DNA of 64,000 nucleotides from Rhodocollybia butyracea (Eukaryota > Basidiomycota > Agaricomycetes > Agaricales > Omphalotaceae): contig JADNRY010000142.1 in NCBI GenBank assembly GCA_015501585.1, forward strand, positions 62,001 through 126,000, in the 5' to 3' direction. The position numbers were made by a program, and so were the translations under genes. Every line of letters starts with the position of its first letter. The first letter of the stretch is position 1. This document shows, one piece after another, positions 1 through 11,185 of the stretch. The notes below the pieces were generated by a model, which did no database searches, was not told the DNA's origin, and worked only from the letters and a program-made list of their open reading frames with translations.

Positions 1-3000
1 TTTCCAACAGGCTGCCCTGTCTCTGTGTCCCATATTCTCACTGTCTGATCCCTGGAGCCAGATACAATCTGTTTACCGTCAGGAGAATAGGCAACTGACT
101 GAACCCAATCAGTATGTCCCATCAGTGGCTCCCTTACTGGCTGTCCAGTTTCTGCATTCCAGATTCTCACTGTCTGGTCTCTGGAACCTGTTACAATATG
201 TTTTCCATCTGGAGAGTAACTGGCACTATCAACTGCACTATCAAGTGGGATTTGGTTAATTTCGGAAGCCCAATATCTATGCTTTCCTTCCTGTTTAATT
301 CTAATCACGTTCTTCAGAAAGCCATGGAGATGGTGATATAATAAAGTGTTTTCTGGGATCATTGCCAGTGCACTTTGATATAAGTGTGGAGTGCTATAGG
401 CAATTGGGAAATAAAATGTCCGGACAAATTTTGCAATATCAATGGCAGCTTCAGGTATTTTGAGGTCAGAATGCTGCAATGAATTGGTTAGATGCCACAT
501 ATCAATATTTAACTGCGGAGTGTGCTCAATGCTCATACCTTCCACTTTGTCTGATCTGACAAGTTGTCCATGCTATCACGGATCTGAGATGTTCTTCCCA
601 TCAAGCTCAAGCATTCCATCCAGTACATAATCTTTTCACCAGTCATCAACTGTACTACTTGGTTCAGCACTGTGTGATCCACATTGTCTGTCATACAAAG
701 ATGGTGAACCCAGCTTTCACAAGAATACTGAAGCTCCTCCGAAATATACTTTTCCACTCGTTCTCCTAATCTAGGGTTCGATATGAATTCATTCGGAATA
801 CAAGAATCTTCCAGATAACAAATATTGAATCTCAACTGAGACATCAACACTTTCAAGCAAGCAGTTGTAAGAAACATGTGTTGTTCTTTTAGATTTATGT
901 TAAACCCTCTTTTTACTCCTTCATCCTGAATGAATTCTTTGAATGATAAATGGTACTTGAGTTTTCCATCTCCACTCTTGTAAATTACTGCACCTAGGGA
1001 TCTGACTATTTCCTGCACAGGATTACTTGTGAACTTCTGTAATGCATTTGCTGTCACTGGCTGCTGAAGAATAAAGAGGGTACCGATGACATTCATGTAG
1101 TCTATGGTATCATTCGGTGGGTCTTGTATGGCCTCTGTCAAGACAGTGTTGTATAGATCATAGAGAACACCATAGGAATTAGTTCCAGACTTGGATCCTT
1201 TCACTTGTTTCTTCAGGATATTCAGATGTTTCTGTGGGTATAGAGCCTGAGCCAGGAACTTAAATGCGGTATCTGCTAATATAAAGAGTGACTCTACATA
1301 AGACAGTAGCCACCTCACATCATCCTCACTAATTGCCTGTTCCACCTTCTCATTCTTCTTAATGCACTTTCTGAGAAACTTTGCAATATCATCTTGGGTA
1401 TTTGGATCTTGCTGTATATCTATTATTCTCAATTGCTCCCCAGGTGTGAAAACTTCACTGATCTCAGCATTTGGCCGACTTGTTATCATGAAGTGAAGCC
1501 AACTGTGATTCTTGCATAGCTCTTGAATCTCCAGAAGAAACAATTTACGGCTTTCCTTTTCCTGAGCCCATTCATCAAGTGCATCAATGATGACTAATAT
1601 CTGCCTTGTCGGGTATTCATTTCTCTCTTTTGTCACCATGTTCAATGGCTGGTGCAAAAGGTTATTGAATTGATAATGCAATCCACCGGAGGTGTTTAGC
1701 ATCGGGTCACTTGCCAAATATCTTCCAAATGCCGAAAATCTCTCTGCAATATTGTATGCAAGAGTTGGTACCAGCATATGCAGATCTTCACTGCGGGTTC
1801 CTCTAGTGCAGTGAAAACTTATGGCCAAATCTATACCAGTGAGTTCTGGATGACTTGATTTTTGGTGGAACATCTGTTCAAGTGAGCCCACAATGGAACT
1901 TTTACCTGTTCCTGCTAAACCATGAAGCCAGACAATGCTATTTTCTTTGATGCTTTTTGCCAAGTCTGACAGAAGTTCAACCCGTGTTGATTCCATGCAA
2001 ACCTTGTGGCCTTCGTGAAATTGCGGCTTTAACTTCTCCATCAAAACTCGGGTATGCTCTGTGAACACCTTTTTAGCATTGCTTGTGGATCAAGGCAGCA
2101 ATACACTCTCTTACCAGCAGAGAGGCTAAGCAAAGCAGTAACCTGAGTTAAAACTAACAGATATTTTGCTTTCAGATTGTCGAAGGCATTGCAGAAGTCG
2201 GATATGTTTTCTGCCAGCTCTGATGAAAGTACTAGTTGCTCTGTAAGTCTGAAAGTCAGATTGCAATATGTGAAAGTTCAATCTAGTAGCTTGTGCTCAC
2301 TCAACAAATTCCCCTGGCATTTGATCAACACTTGCTTAACGGCACCTTCAATGCAGTTCAAAGTAGATTCAATTACTCCTTCTACTTTCTTTGAATGCTC
2401 CTTGAGTGGGCCAGCATCTGCAATGATGGAGAGCATGTCTCCCATGTGCGCAAAAAGCTCAAGAATATCTTTATGACACTTCTCCTGGGTTTTGAGGAAC
2501 TAAAGATTGAGGTACTGCTGTAAGATCTCATACATAAATTTAAGGGAATTCTTACCTCAAAAATCTGAGTAACTGCACCTAGCACAACTCCAGCTGTGAC
2601 ATTCAACTTTTTATTACAAGTCTTATTAACTTTTATCATCTTGATCAACTGAATAGTAACTGACTCGTCCTAAAACACCTGCAATTTGCAAGATCAGATC
2701 AAGCCCAGCTTGATACTTCCCTAGTTTTGGTATAAGTGAATTGAGCGGGCTGAATGTCTTCAAAATGTCTTCGAGTGAATGCTATTCATCCAGCCATGAA
2801 TGAAAATGAGGAGAAAAAATGTATATGCACTTACGCCAGAAATGCCTAATATAATTGTGAGATTGTTTCCAACTAAGGTAAATTCTTGAATATTCCCTTC
2901 AAAAATTATCGGGTTCACATGATTAACAGTATGTTAATAATCCTAGTTTGATACATTACTTACCTGTTATATCTGATTTGATAAATCTATTAAAAATGTC

Positions 3001-3410
3001 CTCGTTCTTCAGTAGAAGTGGGCCAGGAATTAAAGGTCTGCTTTTAAATGGTTTTCTGCGATGGTACTCATTGATGTCCACAACAATAAAGCCTCTGGCG
3101 TCTACAACACTACTCATGAAATAGTCAATCTCATATTCTTGATGGAGATCCGCAACTTAGGTACATGCCCACAACGCGATGGGCCCGAAGATCAACAATA
3201 CCTTCGTATTTGCAGATCCTCTGAAGAAGGAATTAAATCAAAACACTCACATGTCAGTATTCATCTTCCATTGCATCTCACTATCTGCTTTTTGGCGGCT
3301 ACTTTTGATGAAATCGCCTTTCGAGTGCGGTGGGTTATCTGTCCCAGCTTGCAGAGTCACATATATTTTCCCTGTCTTGGGAGGGTTATCAAGTTTGAGT
3401 GTGAATGCTA
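1..3410 (-). CDS. NACHT-WD40 (STAND/NLR-like) protein, C-terminus off the left edge
   Basis: Signal-transducing NTPase of the NACHT-WD40 type; in fungi this family includes intracellular nonself-recognition sensors such as Podospora HET-D/HET-E and the NWD2 group. Reading on the minus strand: a C2-like N-terminal region (about 3250-3408, with PPKTGKIYVTLQAG), a helical linker (about 2120-2600), the NACHT core with Walker A GLAGTGKSS (about 1887-1925) and Walker B ILVIIDALDEW (about 1571-1600), a long helical region, then WD40 repeats from about 240 to beyond position 1 (SPDGKQIVSGS and TVRIWDTETGQ style blades). Introns I can place: 2059-2114, and 474-538 (65 nt, with a CTAAC branch site and TTGCAG acceptor), the latter removing an in-frame stop. 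No frame break is seen in the NACHT part. The start is uncertain; an ATG near 3408 fits the C2-like exon. The number of WD repeats cannot be known. Confidence 0.88.
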
Positions 3411-3629
3411 GCATTTCGCACACGCAGATGAGTGCAAGACGGATATACATGTATGTAGCGTAGCTGCGTACTCTCAATTTTCAAAACCAACCTATCAAGT
3501 AACATAAGAGATCGCGGCTGTTGTCTAGAAAACGGAGAACCTACTTGGACAAGTTGAGCTTTGGTTTGGGTGTTGCAGGCATGGAGCAATACTGGATTGA
3601 CGGAGACCGTTGCGATGGTGGTGGTACGA

Positions 3630-3671
3630 GATCAAGATGATAAAGGTCACGATCAAGATGATAAAGGTCAC
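3630..3671. repeat. Perfect 21-bp tandem doublet
   Basis: Two exact head-to-tail copies of a 21-bp unit (3630-3650 and 3651-3671) containing GATAAAGGTCAC. The unit length is a multiple of three, so any reading frame across it stays open, but no gene is supported here. Confidence 0.9.
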
Positions 3672-4834
3672 GCCAAGGCCCGAGGATGGTCGCAGCTATT
3701 TTTGGAGAAAGATCAAAAACGAACACGAGGATCCAACAAAGATCCACATATGGTCTATTTTCACACTCACTCAGCGCAATTTAAACGTATGAATGAAGTC
3801 TCATGTGAGCAGTTTCATGCTCGACGTTAGGTACTGGTATGCAGAGGTTCACGCGTTTACGAGCAGGCAATGCATTTTGATACCTTTGGAAATGCACCTT
3901 CAAGCGTCGTCGATACTTCCTGGCCATCAACTTATTCTAGATTGAAGATTTGTCGTTGAGCGCAATGTACTTACTACTCACGCAAGTGTATTTGTTCCGA
4001 AGATGCTGTCTCCGTAAAGGTCAGTAGATTTCAGATTATCCCGTTACTAATTAGATTTAACCCATTCGTGTTCGAGACACTACCCTTTTCAGACTGACTC
4101 CTGAACTTTTTACTTGACTAGCAACTCGATTAAGCCATGGGGGATTTGGTTTGACAGGGGCGGGTGAGGAAGTGGGATGGGTTGGTGGGACAGTGAGTTT
4201 TTTGTTACTTCTTCTACTTCCTTTGTCTGGGTTGTGTAGTCTGTCGCTTCCTGCCTTTTCCATTGCTTATGTCTCGTGGCCCTCGTATGAACAGGGGGCA
4301 AGAAATTCACCCTCACATCCACTCGAAGGTGTGACAACTGAGGGCTCTATAGCGCAGCTACGTAGAATTATCCCATGGAGAAGAACAAACATACTTACGC
4401 AATGGCGGGGTACCGAGGGCCGTCCGAGTCTGTCCATATCCCACAACCCCTGAATGGCTATTGAAAATTTGGACTAATCGAGTGCAAGAAGTGTGAATCG
4501 GACAATGCATCGAGGATGCGGTGTAGTGAGAGGGCTAGAACCGTCACCGGCTGAGTGCGAATATCATCTAGACAGCCCCACTTGGGCATGGTTCACATCA
4601 TTGACATTGACAGTAGCCACTCAGATATTGATGGTGTTCGTCCACAGTACGATCGCACCCATAGTAGCTAGTGAATCAACAATCAGTTGTGAAGAGACCG
4701 GACGAGGACCACTCCATCTAGTGCCACGAGTGTATCGTGGGCGTAGTAGCGATGTTTCTGAGGGGAGCGGTGGAAGGATAGATGTCGTTAATACAAAGTT
4801 AGCGAGGTTTGCGAAAAGAAATCTCAACAACAAT

Positions 4835-5115
4835 TTTACCAGCATGATTTACGGTTTTGTTTTCCATCAGCAGTTCACGTAGCAACGAGCATCGCAAGCA
4901 GATCGCGAGATTAATGGGGAGGACATGAGAAAGAGAGTCGAACGAGGTCTCGTTGCCGCTACAATTACCAGCAGTGCATGCTCCAAGAACCTCCTACGTC
5001 AGGTACCAAGGTTCGATATCACTCAAGGGCCAAGGCAGCTTGTTACTTGAGCCCGATTCTCAAGAGATGGCAAAGGCGGGAGCGTTTCAGGTAGATACCT
5101 AGACCACTCTCTGGG
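4835..5115. repeat. Degenerate dispersed repeat, partner at about 9965-10215
   Basis: Runs in the same orientation and order as 9965-10215: shared blocks include TTTACG near the left end, ATCAGCA, TAGCAACGAG, ATCGCAAG, GAGAAAGAGA, CAATTACC, GCAGTGCATG, and GGCAGCTTGTTACT. Identity is patchy with many indels, so this is an old duplication or two old insertions of one element. No ends or target duplications could be fixed. Confidence 0.6.
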
Positions 5116-5169
5116 GAAAGATTTGTAACTCCTCGCAAGCTCTCACGAGAAGAACATATCGTCGAGGTT

Positions 5170-6450
5170 TAATGCGTACCCATCATCGCACCTGGCACTT
5201 CCTCGCTCAGCCCACATATAAAAGAAGACCGAGATTCAGAAGCAACTTGAATGACAATGAAAAGCACATGATTGGACGGGTCGAGACTCGAACTTGGGTT
5301 GGGTGCTATATCTGCAACAAGGGCTGGTGTTTCTCCGGACGTCCGACAAGCGCTCGGAACCATAAGCGCTGATGATCACGGGGGTCCAGGGATCGATCAA
5401 GTTCGTTTCACTTTCTTTCTACTCCATTTGTTTCATCGTCCACCCTCGTGTCGATAGTTCTTCACCACAATTCCAAGTCAAGTCACGAATGGAGCGCTGT
5501 ACAGCTATATCCTGCTCAGCGCCAAGAGACAGCAACAAAAAAGACGTATCAAACGGATGAGTGCTGCGAGTAGCTGAGAGACGTGTGAGAGGAACGATGA
5601 GAGCGTTTTAAGAGGCGTTGACGGACGACGACGACGACCCTGGATGCGTGGTGGCTTATGCGTCTCGATCAAGGACGACGTGTGTATCCGGGTGTAGATG
5701 CTGTTGACGGTTATGTGAAGCTTTGGGGATGTGACCAAGGTGAACTGGCAAATGGAATAGCTGTGCGATGTGGATATATTGGTATCTTAGGAGGAAAGGT
5801 TGGTCTTTACGCTGTACTTGCTGTTTATCTAATCTAATACTCATAGATCGTCTCCTCGCTGAACGTTTGAAATTTTAACGTTTTAACCCCAACCTCTCTG
5901 CAAACACTTCGTCCACGAAGTCCTAGTGCCATCCCTTGCGTATTCCCACCCCGCTATCCAACTGCTTTCGCGCCCCCAAATCACTTCTGGTTATCACTAG
6001 CTGCAGGCTGTTGACAACGCCATCTCCGCACCTACTCTCCATTGTCTGTTCCGCCTTATCATGCGCGCGCCAACTCTACTTCCTCGGCCATTCACGACGC
6101 CAACAATGTAACATCCACAAACGTCTGGCACCTCACTACCGCTGGTTCCCATTCTCTACGCCGCTCTCCGCCAACGCAACAGCTCGTGAGTTTCTCTCGT
6201 CGCGAGACGGTGCTGTTTGATATCAGCGAGTTCATGTCCAGGACGAGGGCTGCTGCTGCGGGCGTGGATAGTACGAACGCGCCAAGGCCGCCACAGCAGG
6301 ATTTGCACGAGTTGAATGCAGGGTTGTTGGGTGAAGAGATATCTCTTCCATTTCCTATATGGGTAACCGATTTGAATACATATAGCAACCCCATGATTGT
6401 ACTTACGGACGATGAGGCAATGGCCACAGGATGGTATGTGGATTAACTTT
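5170..6450 (+). repeat. Degenerate copy of a duplicated segment with coding remnants, partner at 49740-51060
   Basis: Shares ordered blocks with 49740-51060, including the ACTAGCTGCAGGC block and a coding-like stretch: here LFDISEFMSRTR and PRPPQQDLHELNAG, there LFEISKFMPRTR and, in another frame, QQDLHELNARSL. The preserved peptide pattern in both copies, with frame changes in the 50-kb copy, suggests two decayed members of one unrecognised gene family rather than non-coding repeats. I cannot assign a function; neither copy has a credible full-length ORF. Confidence 0.5.
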
Positions 6451-6469
6451 TTTCCGGCCTTGACCAAAA

Positions 6470-7640
6470 ATTAAAGAGGGAGGGGTGGATATTACGATTT
6501 TTTTTGCCATGCACGTTCCAGATTGAACATAACACATCATGATGTAGATGGTGATACGTTTAAAAAAAGCTCGTTGATTCATTAGAATCATTACCCGTTC
6601 GCTGTAATTCATTGCCCGCTGATGTCGTCCGTTGCAGAGTCCGCGGTGTTCATTCACTCTACTTACTGAGACAACACGCAGTGCGCGGTTTTTTGTTTTT
6701 TTCAGATCCCTGGTGACGATTGGTTTAGTTCCGAAGTATGACTGTGATTAGCTTTCCATGGTGCGTCCCAACAGAAGTGCGCTTCCTCACAAATGCAACC
6801 TGTTCCGTTGATTGCAAGCAAATTCGCCATACTTTCGTTTCCTCAAGAAGTTAGAACCAAAATGGGGCATTGTTTACGAATGTCCTCTTTGAATTTCTGG
6901 TTCCGACCAAATCGTGGGTTCAAAGATACTTAAACTAAGAGAAGTCTATGCGTTGAGACCCACCATTCCTGAATACTATCACTATAACAGCTCTTTCGGA
7001 CAAAAGGTTTCCACGCGGGAGAACATCACAGTGAAGGGGCAGTGTTGATCAGGTCTTTCCAGCCCCGAGTCCGATCGCGCTCCCTTCACCTCCCACGCCC
7101 CGCCCAGCACCACGCAACCCAGATCCTAGCCCGCATCCCTATACAGAAATTCGAACGCCGTAACAAGTCTCCTCATGCTCGACGTCATAATAGTCGAACT
7201 TGGGCTCCCCGTTTTTTGAGTTGGAAATGTTGTACTCTTCCACCTCGCCCCAATCTAGTATTTCTTTCCGTCCTTGAGCTCTACGGGACCGGAAATTGAA
7301 GAAGAGTGTATCTTTGCCATGTACGGTTGCAGATTGAACAGCATCATGACATCGATGTGATACAGTAACATACAAAAAAAGATTGTTTGTTCATCACATT
7401 CCCTAATAAACAGGAATGAATGCTTGTAACGCGGCAGTTAGCTGTTCAATCAATCTCAGATCCCTGGTGACGATGTGGAGCAGTCGGACTCCATGCCGCA
7501 CGGTGCATCCTCTGTAGGCAAATATCGCACCGCTCAAAGATATTTAAACTGATAGAAGTCTGTGTACCGAGACCCACCATTCCTGAATACCATTGTTATA
7601 GCAGCGTCGTTGGACAAACAGTTTCCACGCGAGACCACAG
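6470..7640 (+). repeat. Tandem duplication of the upstream region of the 7TM gene
   Basis: The tract about 6480-7015 is repeated in diverged form at about 7300-7640. Shared blocks in order: TTGCCATG, AGATTGAACA, GATCCCTGGTGACGAT, CAAAGATA, TTAAACT, GAAGTCTRTG, GAGACCCACCATTCCTGAATA, and GTTTCCACGCG. The second copy leads directly into the ATG at 7702, so it holds the probable promoter and 5' leader (TATTTAAA-like element near 7541). The first copy leads into sequence with no gene, as if a tandem paralogue was lost. Confidence 0.65.
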
Positions 7641-7701
7641 TTCACAAAATCACCTCCCGGTCTAACCGTCTATCACCAACATCTGTTGAGCGCCTAGCAT
7701 C

Positions 7702-9038
7702 ATGAGTCCGGACGAGGAAAAACTGATTAATCAAGTTGGGGTTGGGCTGTATATTAATGTCATCATGGGGATCTCCACTTGCATTCTGCAGGGTACTTGA
7801 TCTGAGTCTGCGGGTCCAGTACTACAAGTACTGATTATTAACATATGTTTTAGGGATATACTGTCTAACTTTGGGGATTGGGGTTCACGTTTATTGGCAA
7901 GTTGTTGAATCCCATCCAGCCCACAATACTTACTTATTTATTACGCCAAAATCTACTTTGCTTTTGCAGCACGAAGGGTAGCAGCAATCTCAAAATATTA
8001 CTGGGTTTCTTACTTGCTGGAACCTTCATAATGGCTACAGGATCCTGGTTGTCACAGACGATGGTGCAGCTTGGCGAAGTAAAAGAGGCTCTAGTAATCC
8101 CTCTTCCAGGCGGAATCATGAGCCAAATAGCAGCAGCGAACGCTGCGCCCCTGGTCAGCGTTTGCATTTGGTTGCAATCATGCTATCTGGGCGGTGGAGT
8201 AAGTCTGGTAATTATTGATACAATGTTGGCAGCTGACTCAAGGAACCGCGCAGCTAATAATTGCGGACATCTTTGTCGTGTGGAGAGCTTGGGCGGTATG
8301 GGCGGATAAAAAAATTGTCAAATGGATCCTGCTGATTACTATGGTTGCAAACACAGGTGGGATTGATTTACCTTTCTGACTCTCCAGGACCTTACCAGCG
8401 TGGATCATATAAGCTCTTATGCTTGCAGACACTGTCGAAAATGTGGAACTTGGAACGTCCTCGACTTCTAACGATTCAATAACTCTTGATTGGGCATCCC
8501 TTTTGCTGTCATTTTCGTTGAACATACTCGCAACATGCTTGATTGCTTATCGGGGCTGGTAAGTATTCAATAAGTACTGGTACCTCAGCGCAAATTGAAA
8601 GGGTTAAACCATACTTACTTAGGACACACCGTAGAGCTATGCAATCGATTTCTGGTCAAAAAAACAAAACTGTAGCGGAAGAAATTATTTTGCTTCTGGT
8701 TGAGTCTGGCGCAATCTATGCACTGCTACAGGTAAGCTCCTTACACATTGACTCACTTGTAATAAAACACCTTGTGAATACTTATTCACCTTGACCGCTG
8801 ATTCTATTAGCTGATGGGCATAATAATGAGTGGATTGGATGTGAACGTACCCAAGGGTGCTCTGGCTTTAGGGAGAAGCCCAGTTACTCTTCTTTTGATG
8901 TATTGGACTGTGAGTTGCAAAAGCTGCGTTCTATGGCAAGAACTTGCTAATATTCGGGCTGTAACAGTTGCTGAACCCAGTCGCCATTTTCATTCTGGTG
9001 CAAACAAAAAATACTTGCGAGGAAAGTTATTACCTTGA
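7702..9038 (+). CDS. Basidiomycete 7TM integral membrane protein of unknown function
   Basis: Multi-exon gene resembling the large agaricomycete-specific family of seven-helix membrane proteins with no assigned biochemical role. Exon 1 (7702-7792) encodes MSPDEEKLINQVGVGLYINV and the first hydrophobic helix; later exons show the family's landmarks: a TM segment with LLGFLLAGTFIMATGSW (about 8005-8050), IIADIFVVWRAWAVWADKK (about 8252-8315; the VWRAW block is characteristic), LDWASLLLSFSLNILAT with LIAYRGW (about 8485-8560), and AEEIILLLVESGAIYALLQ (about 8678-8731; the LVESGAIY block is also characteristic). Introns are short. The junction around 7900-7980 does not resolve into a clean phase, and the last exon (8814-9038) is only weakly like the family, so boundaries are provisional and slight decay is possible. 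Confidence 0.6.
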
Positions 9039-9039
9039 C

Positions 9040-10784
9040 AGGATTCCGGTAGCTCGGCGAGCAGGAAGTCAGCAGGAAATCCGGACTGAATCTAGTATCA
9101 CAAATATTTAGGAAGTGTCCCCTATCGCGTATTGATTGCATATGATTCTTAGCATAACTGAATAAGTAGCTTAAACGATACGCCTCTGTCTGTAGTTTGA
9201 CTTGTTAATGTTCTTCCTTTATCGCTGGCATTAAAATAAAACTGTCGTAGGAATTGAAATCTCTCACGCAAAAACTGTGACTTTTTTTACTCAGAATGTC
9301 ACTAGAGCCATTCCACATCTCAAAACCATCCATTTTGATTGATAACGGGGGACCGCAACGGTAGTAGCTCATCGCAATGTAGGTCTTTCATTGTTCGCAG
9401 TACGCCCGCAGGTCAACAAGTCAAGAGTTGCGCCGAAGTCAGAGATCATCTAACACAAAGGTCATAGGATTGTTCAAGTATTTGAAACAAAAAGATCCCA
9501 ATGGACATAGCACAAATGGAAGTATCAATCTCCCGTCGGGAGAAAAATGTGTGATTGATCTGGTCGATATGAGCCTACTAAACGCTGTTTTGGTTAGCGG
9601 TGATGATGCCTGGATATTACTTACCAGAATTAGATCATCTGCATCACGACCCCGGGTCGGACATTAAATGATAATCCCATAAGTATCAGTGCTTGAAAAC
9701 CTGTAAACGCCCCAAGTGTACTTAAGGAAACAACTCCGATGACATGACAAGGAGCTGCTTTCAAGCTGCTTTAGATGTCTTCAGCGTCTTCATCAGTTTA
9801 TAAGACAGATAAAGACTCGAGAGCCACAAAACTTGAATTGAATGCCGCCGAGTACTTACTTTCTTATTGACTAAATAGCAGCTAACTTATAGTAGGCACG
9901 AGACTCGGAGCTGTTGCCTCCATCGTTGTTGCAAGATTCGGGAGAAGAGGAAGGAGTCTCGACAACAATGTCAGTATAATTTACGTTCTCCATCAGCATC
10001 CCCCATAGCAACGAGGATCGCAAGATCTATGGGCAGAGGAAGTGAGAAAGAGAATCGGATGTACAATTACCGGCAGTGCATGTTCCAAGCACCTACGCGT
10101 ACCTACGTCTTATCAAGTTCGAAATTGCTTGAGGCAGCTTGTTACTAGAGACCCACTTCCAAGGACATGGCACAGGAGTTGAACGGACGGGAGCAATGCA
10201 GTGAGATACCTAGATTTGTCTGCAAAATTGAATGTCGAAGGAAATGACTGAACGAAGGCTGCTGAATCCCAATTGTAACTGGAACGGGCACCTCAGACGG
10301 CTCGACCGGTAGCAAGACTAGGCGCCAAAATCATCTTGCTTCTGGCAGATCGGTGCCAATTCCAGCAACGTGTATCATGGGATAACTGGTCGCAAGCTCT
10401 CTCTCGATGAATAAAAATTGAGGGAATCCTTACGGAACCTGACACCGTGACCGGCGTAAGTACTCCCTCGGCGCTGCCTCAGCACCACACAGTATACGTA
10501 GTGCAGAACAGCCGAGATTAGTAGCAAAAGATGGAACCACTACATAAACTTATGATGACTTGTCACTTGCCTGTGGAACAACGTGAACCATCTTGAACCA
10601 TCTATCAACCCTAAAGACACCTCGATTTCTTGAAATTGGCGAAACCAACAAAGACGAAAACTGATCGACCGGTGACCTTCGAGACCATACAATACACCAT
10701 TCGGAGTCTGGCTACTCGCATACAAGTGTTGTTTATATTCCAAGTCAGTCAATATACACTATGGGAAGAAAAAACAATGAATTT
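9040..10784. other. Gene-poor region, no supported gene
   Basis: No recognisable coding family. Contains the partner (about 9965-10215) of the degenerate repeat at 4835-5115. Short open frames (9428-9667 plus, 10540-10752 minus) lack any family signature. Confidence 0.55.
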
Positions 10785-11165
10785 GATTGTCTGAGACAAT
10801 CATTTTTTGAAAAAAACAATCATTTAGATGTTTTTTTTGCCAAACACTCATTTTGATTGTCTTGAGCAAACAATCATTTAGAATGCCCACAACTTAGGAC
10901 AATCATTTGGATTGCCCAGTATTGAGGACAATCAAAATGATTGTCTTGAGTAAGCAATCATTTGGAGTGCCCAATTTAAGACAATCATTTGGATTGCCTA
11001 CTATAAAGGACAATCAAAATGATTGTCTTGAACAAACAATCATTTAGAGTGCCCAACCCAAGACAATCAGTGAGATTGTCTCCTATTGAGGACAATCATT
11101 TGGACTGCCTTTGAGCAAACAATCATTTAGAGTGCCAAGAATTAAGACAATCAGTTTGACTAATG
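10785..11165. repeat. About 83-bp satellite built on a GACAATC / GATTGTC palindrome
   Basis: The motif CAAACAATCATTT recurs at about 10867, 10951, 11033 and 11116 (spacings 84, 82, 83). Within a unit there are three ACAATCA-type boxes; two units carry the perfect palindrome GACAATCAAAATGATTGTC minus spacer differences (about 10926-10945 and 11009-11028). Diverged half-units lie at both ends. The array stops about 20 bp before the left inverted repeat of the element at 11186. No ORF spans it. Confidence 0.85.
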
Positions 11166-11185
11166 TCAAGGTGGAGCAAAGGTAA

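Larger units (their letters stand above)
3480..7690. other. Gene-poor region, no supported gene
   Basis: No recognisable gene on either strand. Short open frames (for example 4493-4882 plus, 5172-5372 plus, 6042-6446 plus) have no family signature and several overlap on opposite strands. What can be seen are degenerate duplicated tracts described separately: a perfect 21-bp doublet at 3630, a tract shared with 9.97-10.2 kb, a tract shared with 49.7-51.0 kb, and a duplicated upstream tract in front of the 7TM gene. Confidence 0.6.

Noticed and set aside
513..538. A 26-nt intron or a frameshift in the first NACHT gene
   Set aside because: A 65-nt intron (474-538) with CTAAC branch site and TTGCAG acceptor removes the stop and keeps the phase.
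2177..2476. Plus-strand 99-codon frame inside the first NACHT gene
   Set aside because: Antisense to the spliced helical exons of the NACHT-WD40 gene.
5270..5350. tRNA gene, because of a GACTCGAACTTGGG B-box-like sequence
   Set aside because: The T-arm stem does not pair and no acceptor or anticodon stem can be built around it.
10785..11165. CRISPR array
   Set aside because: Eukaryotic context, no unique spacers; units repeat over their full length, so it is a satellite.
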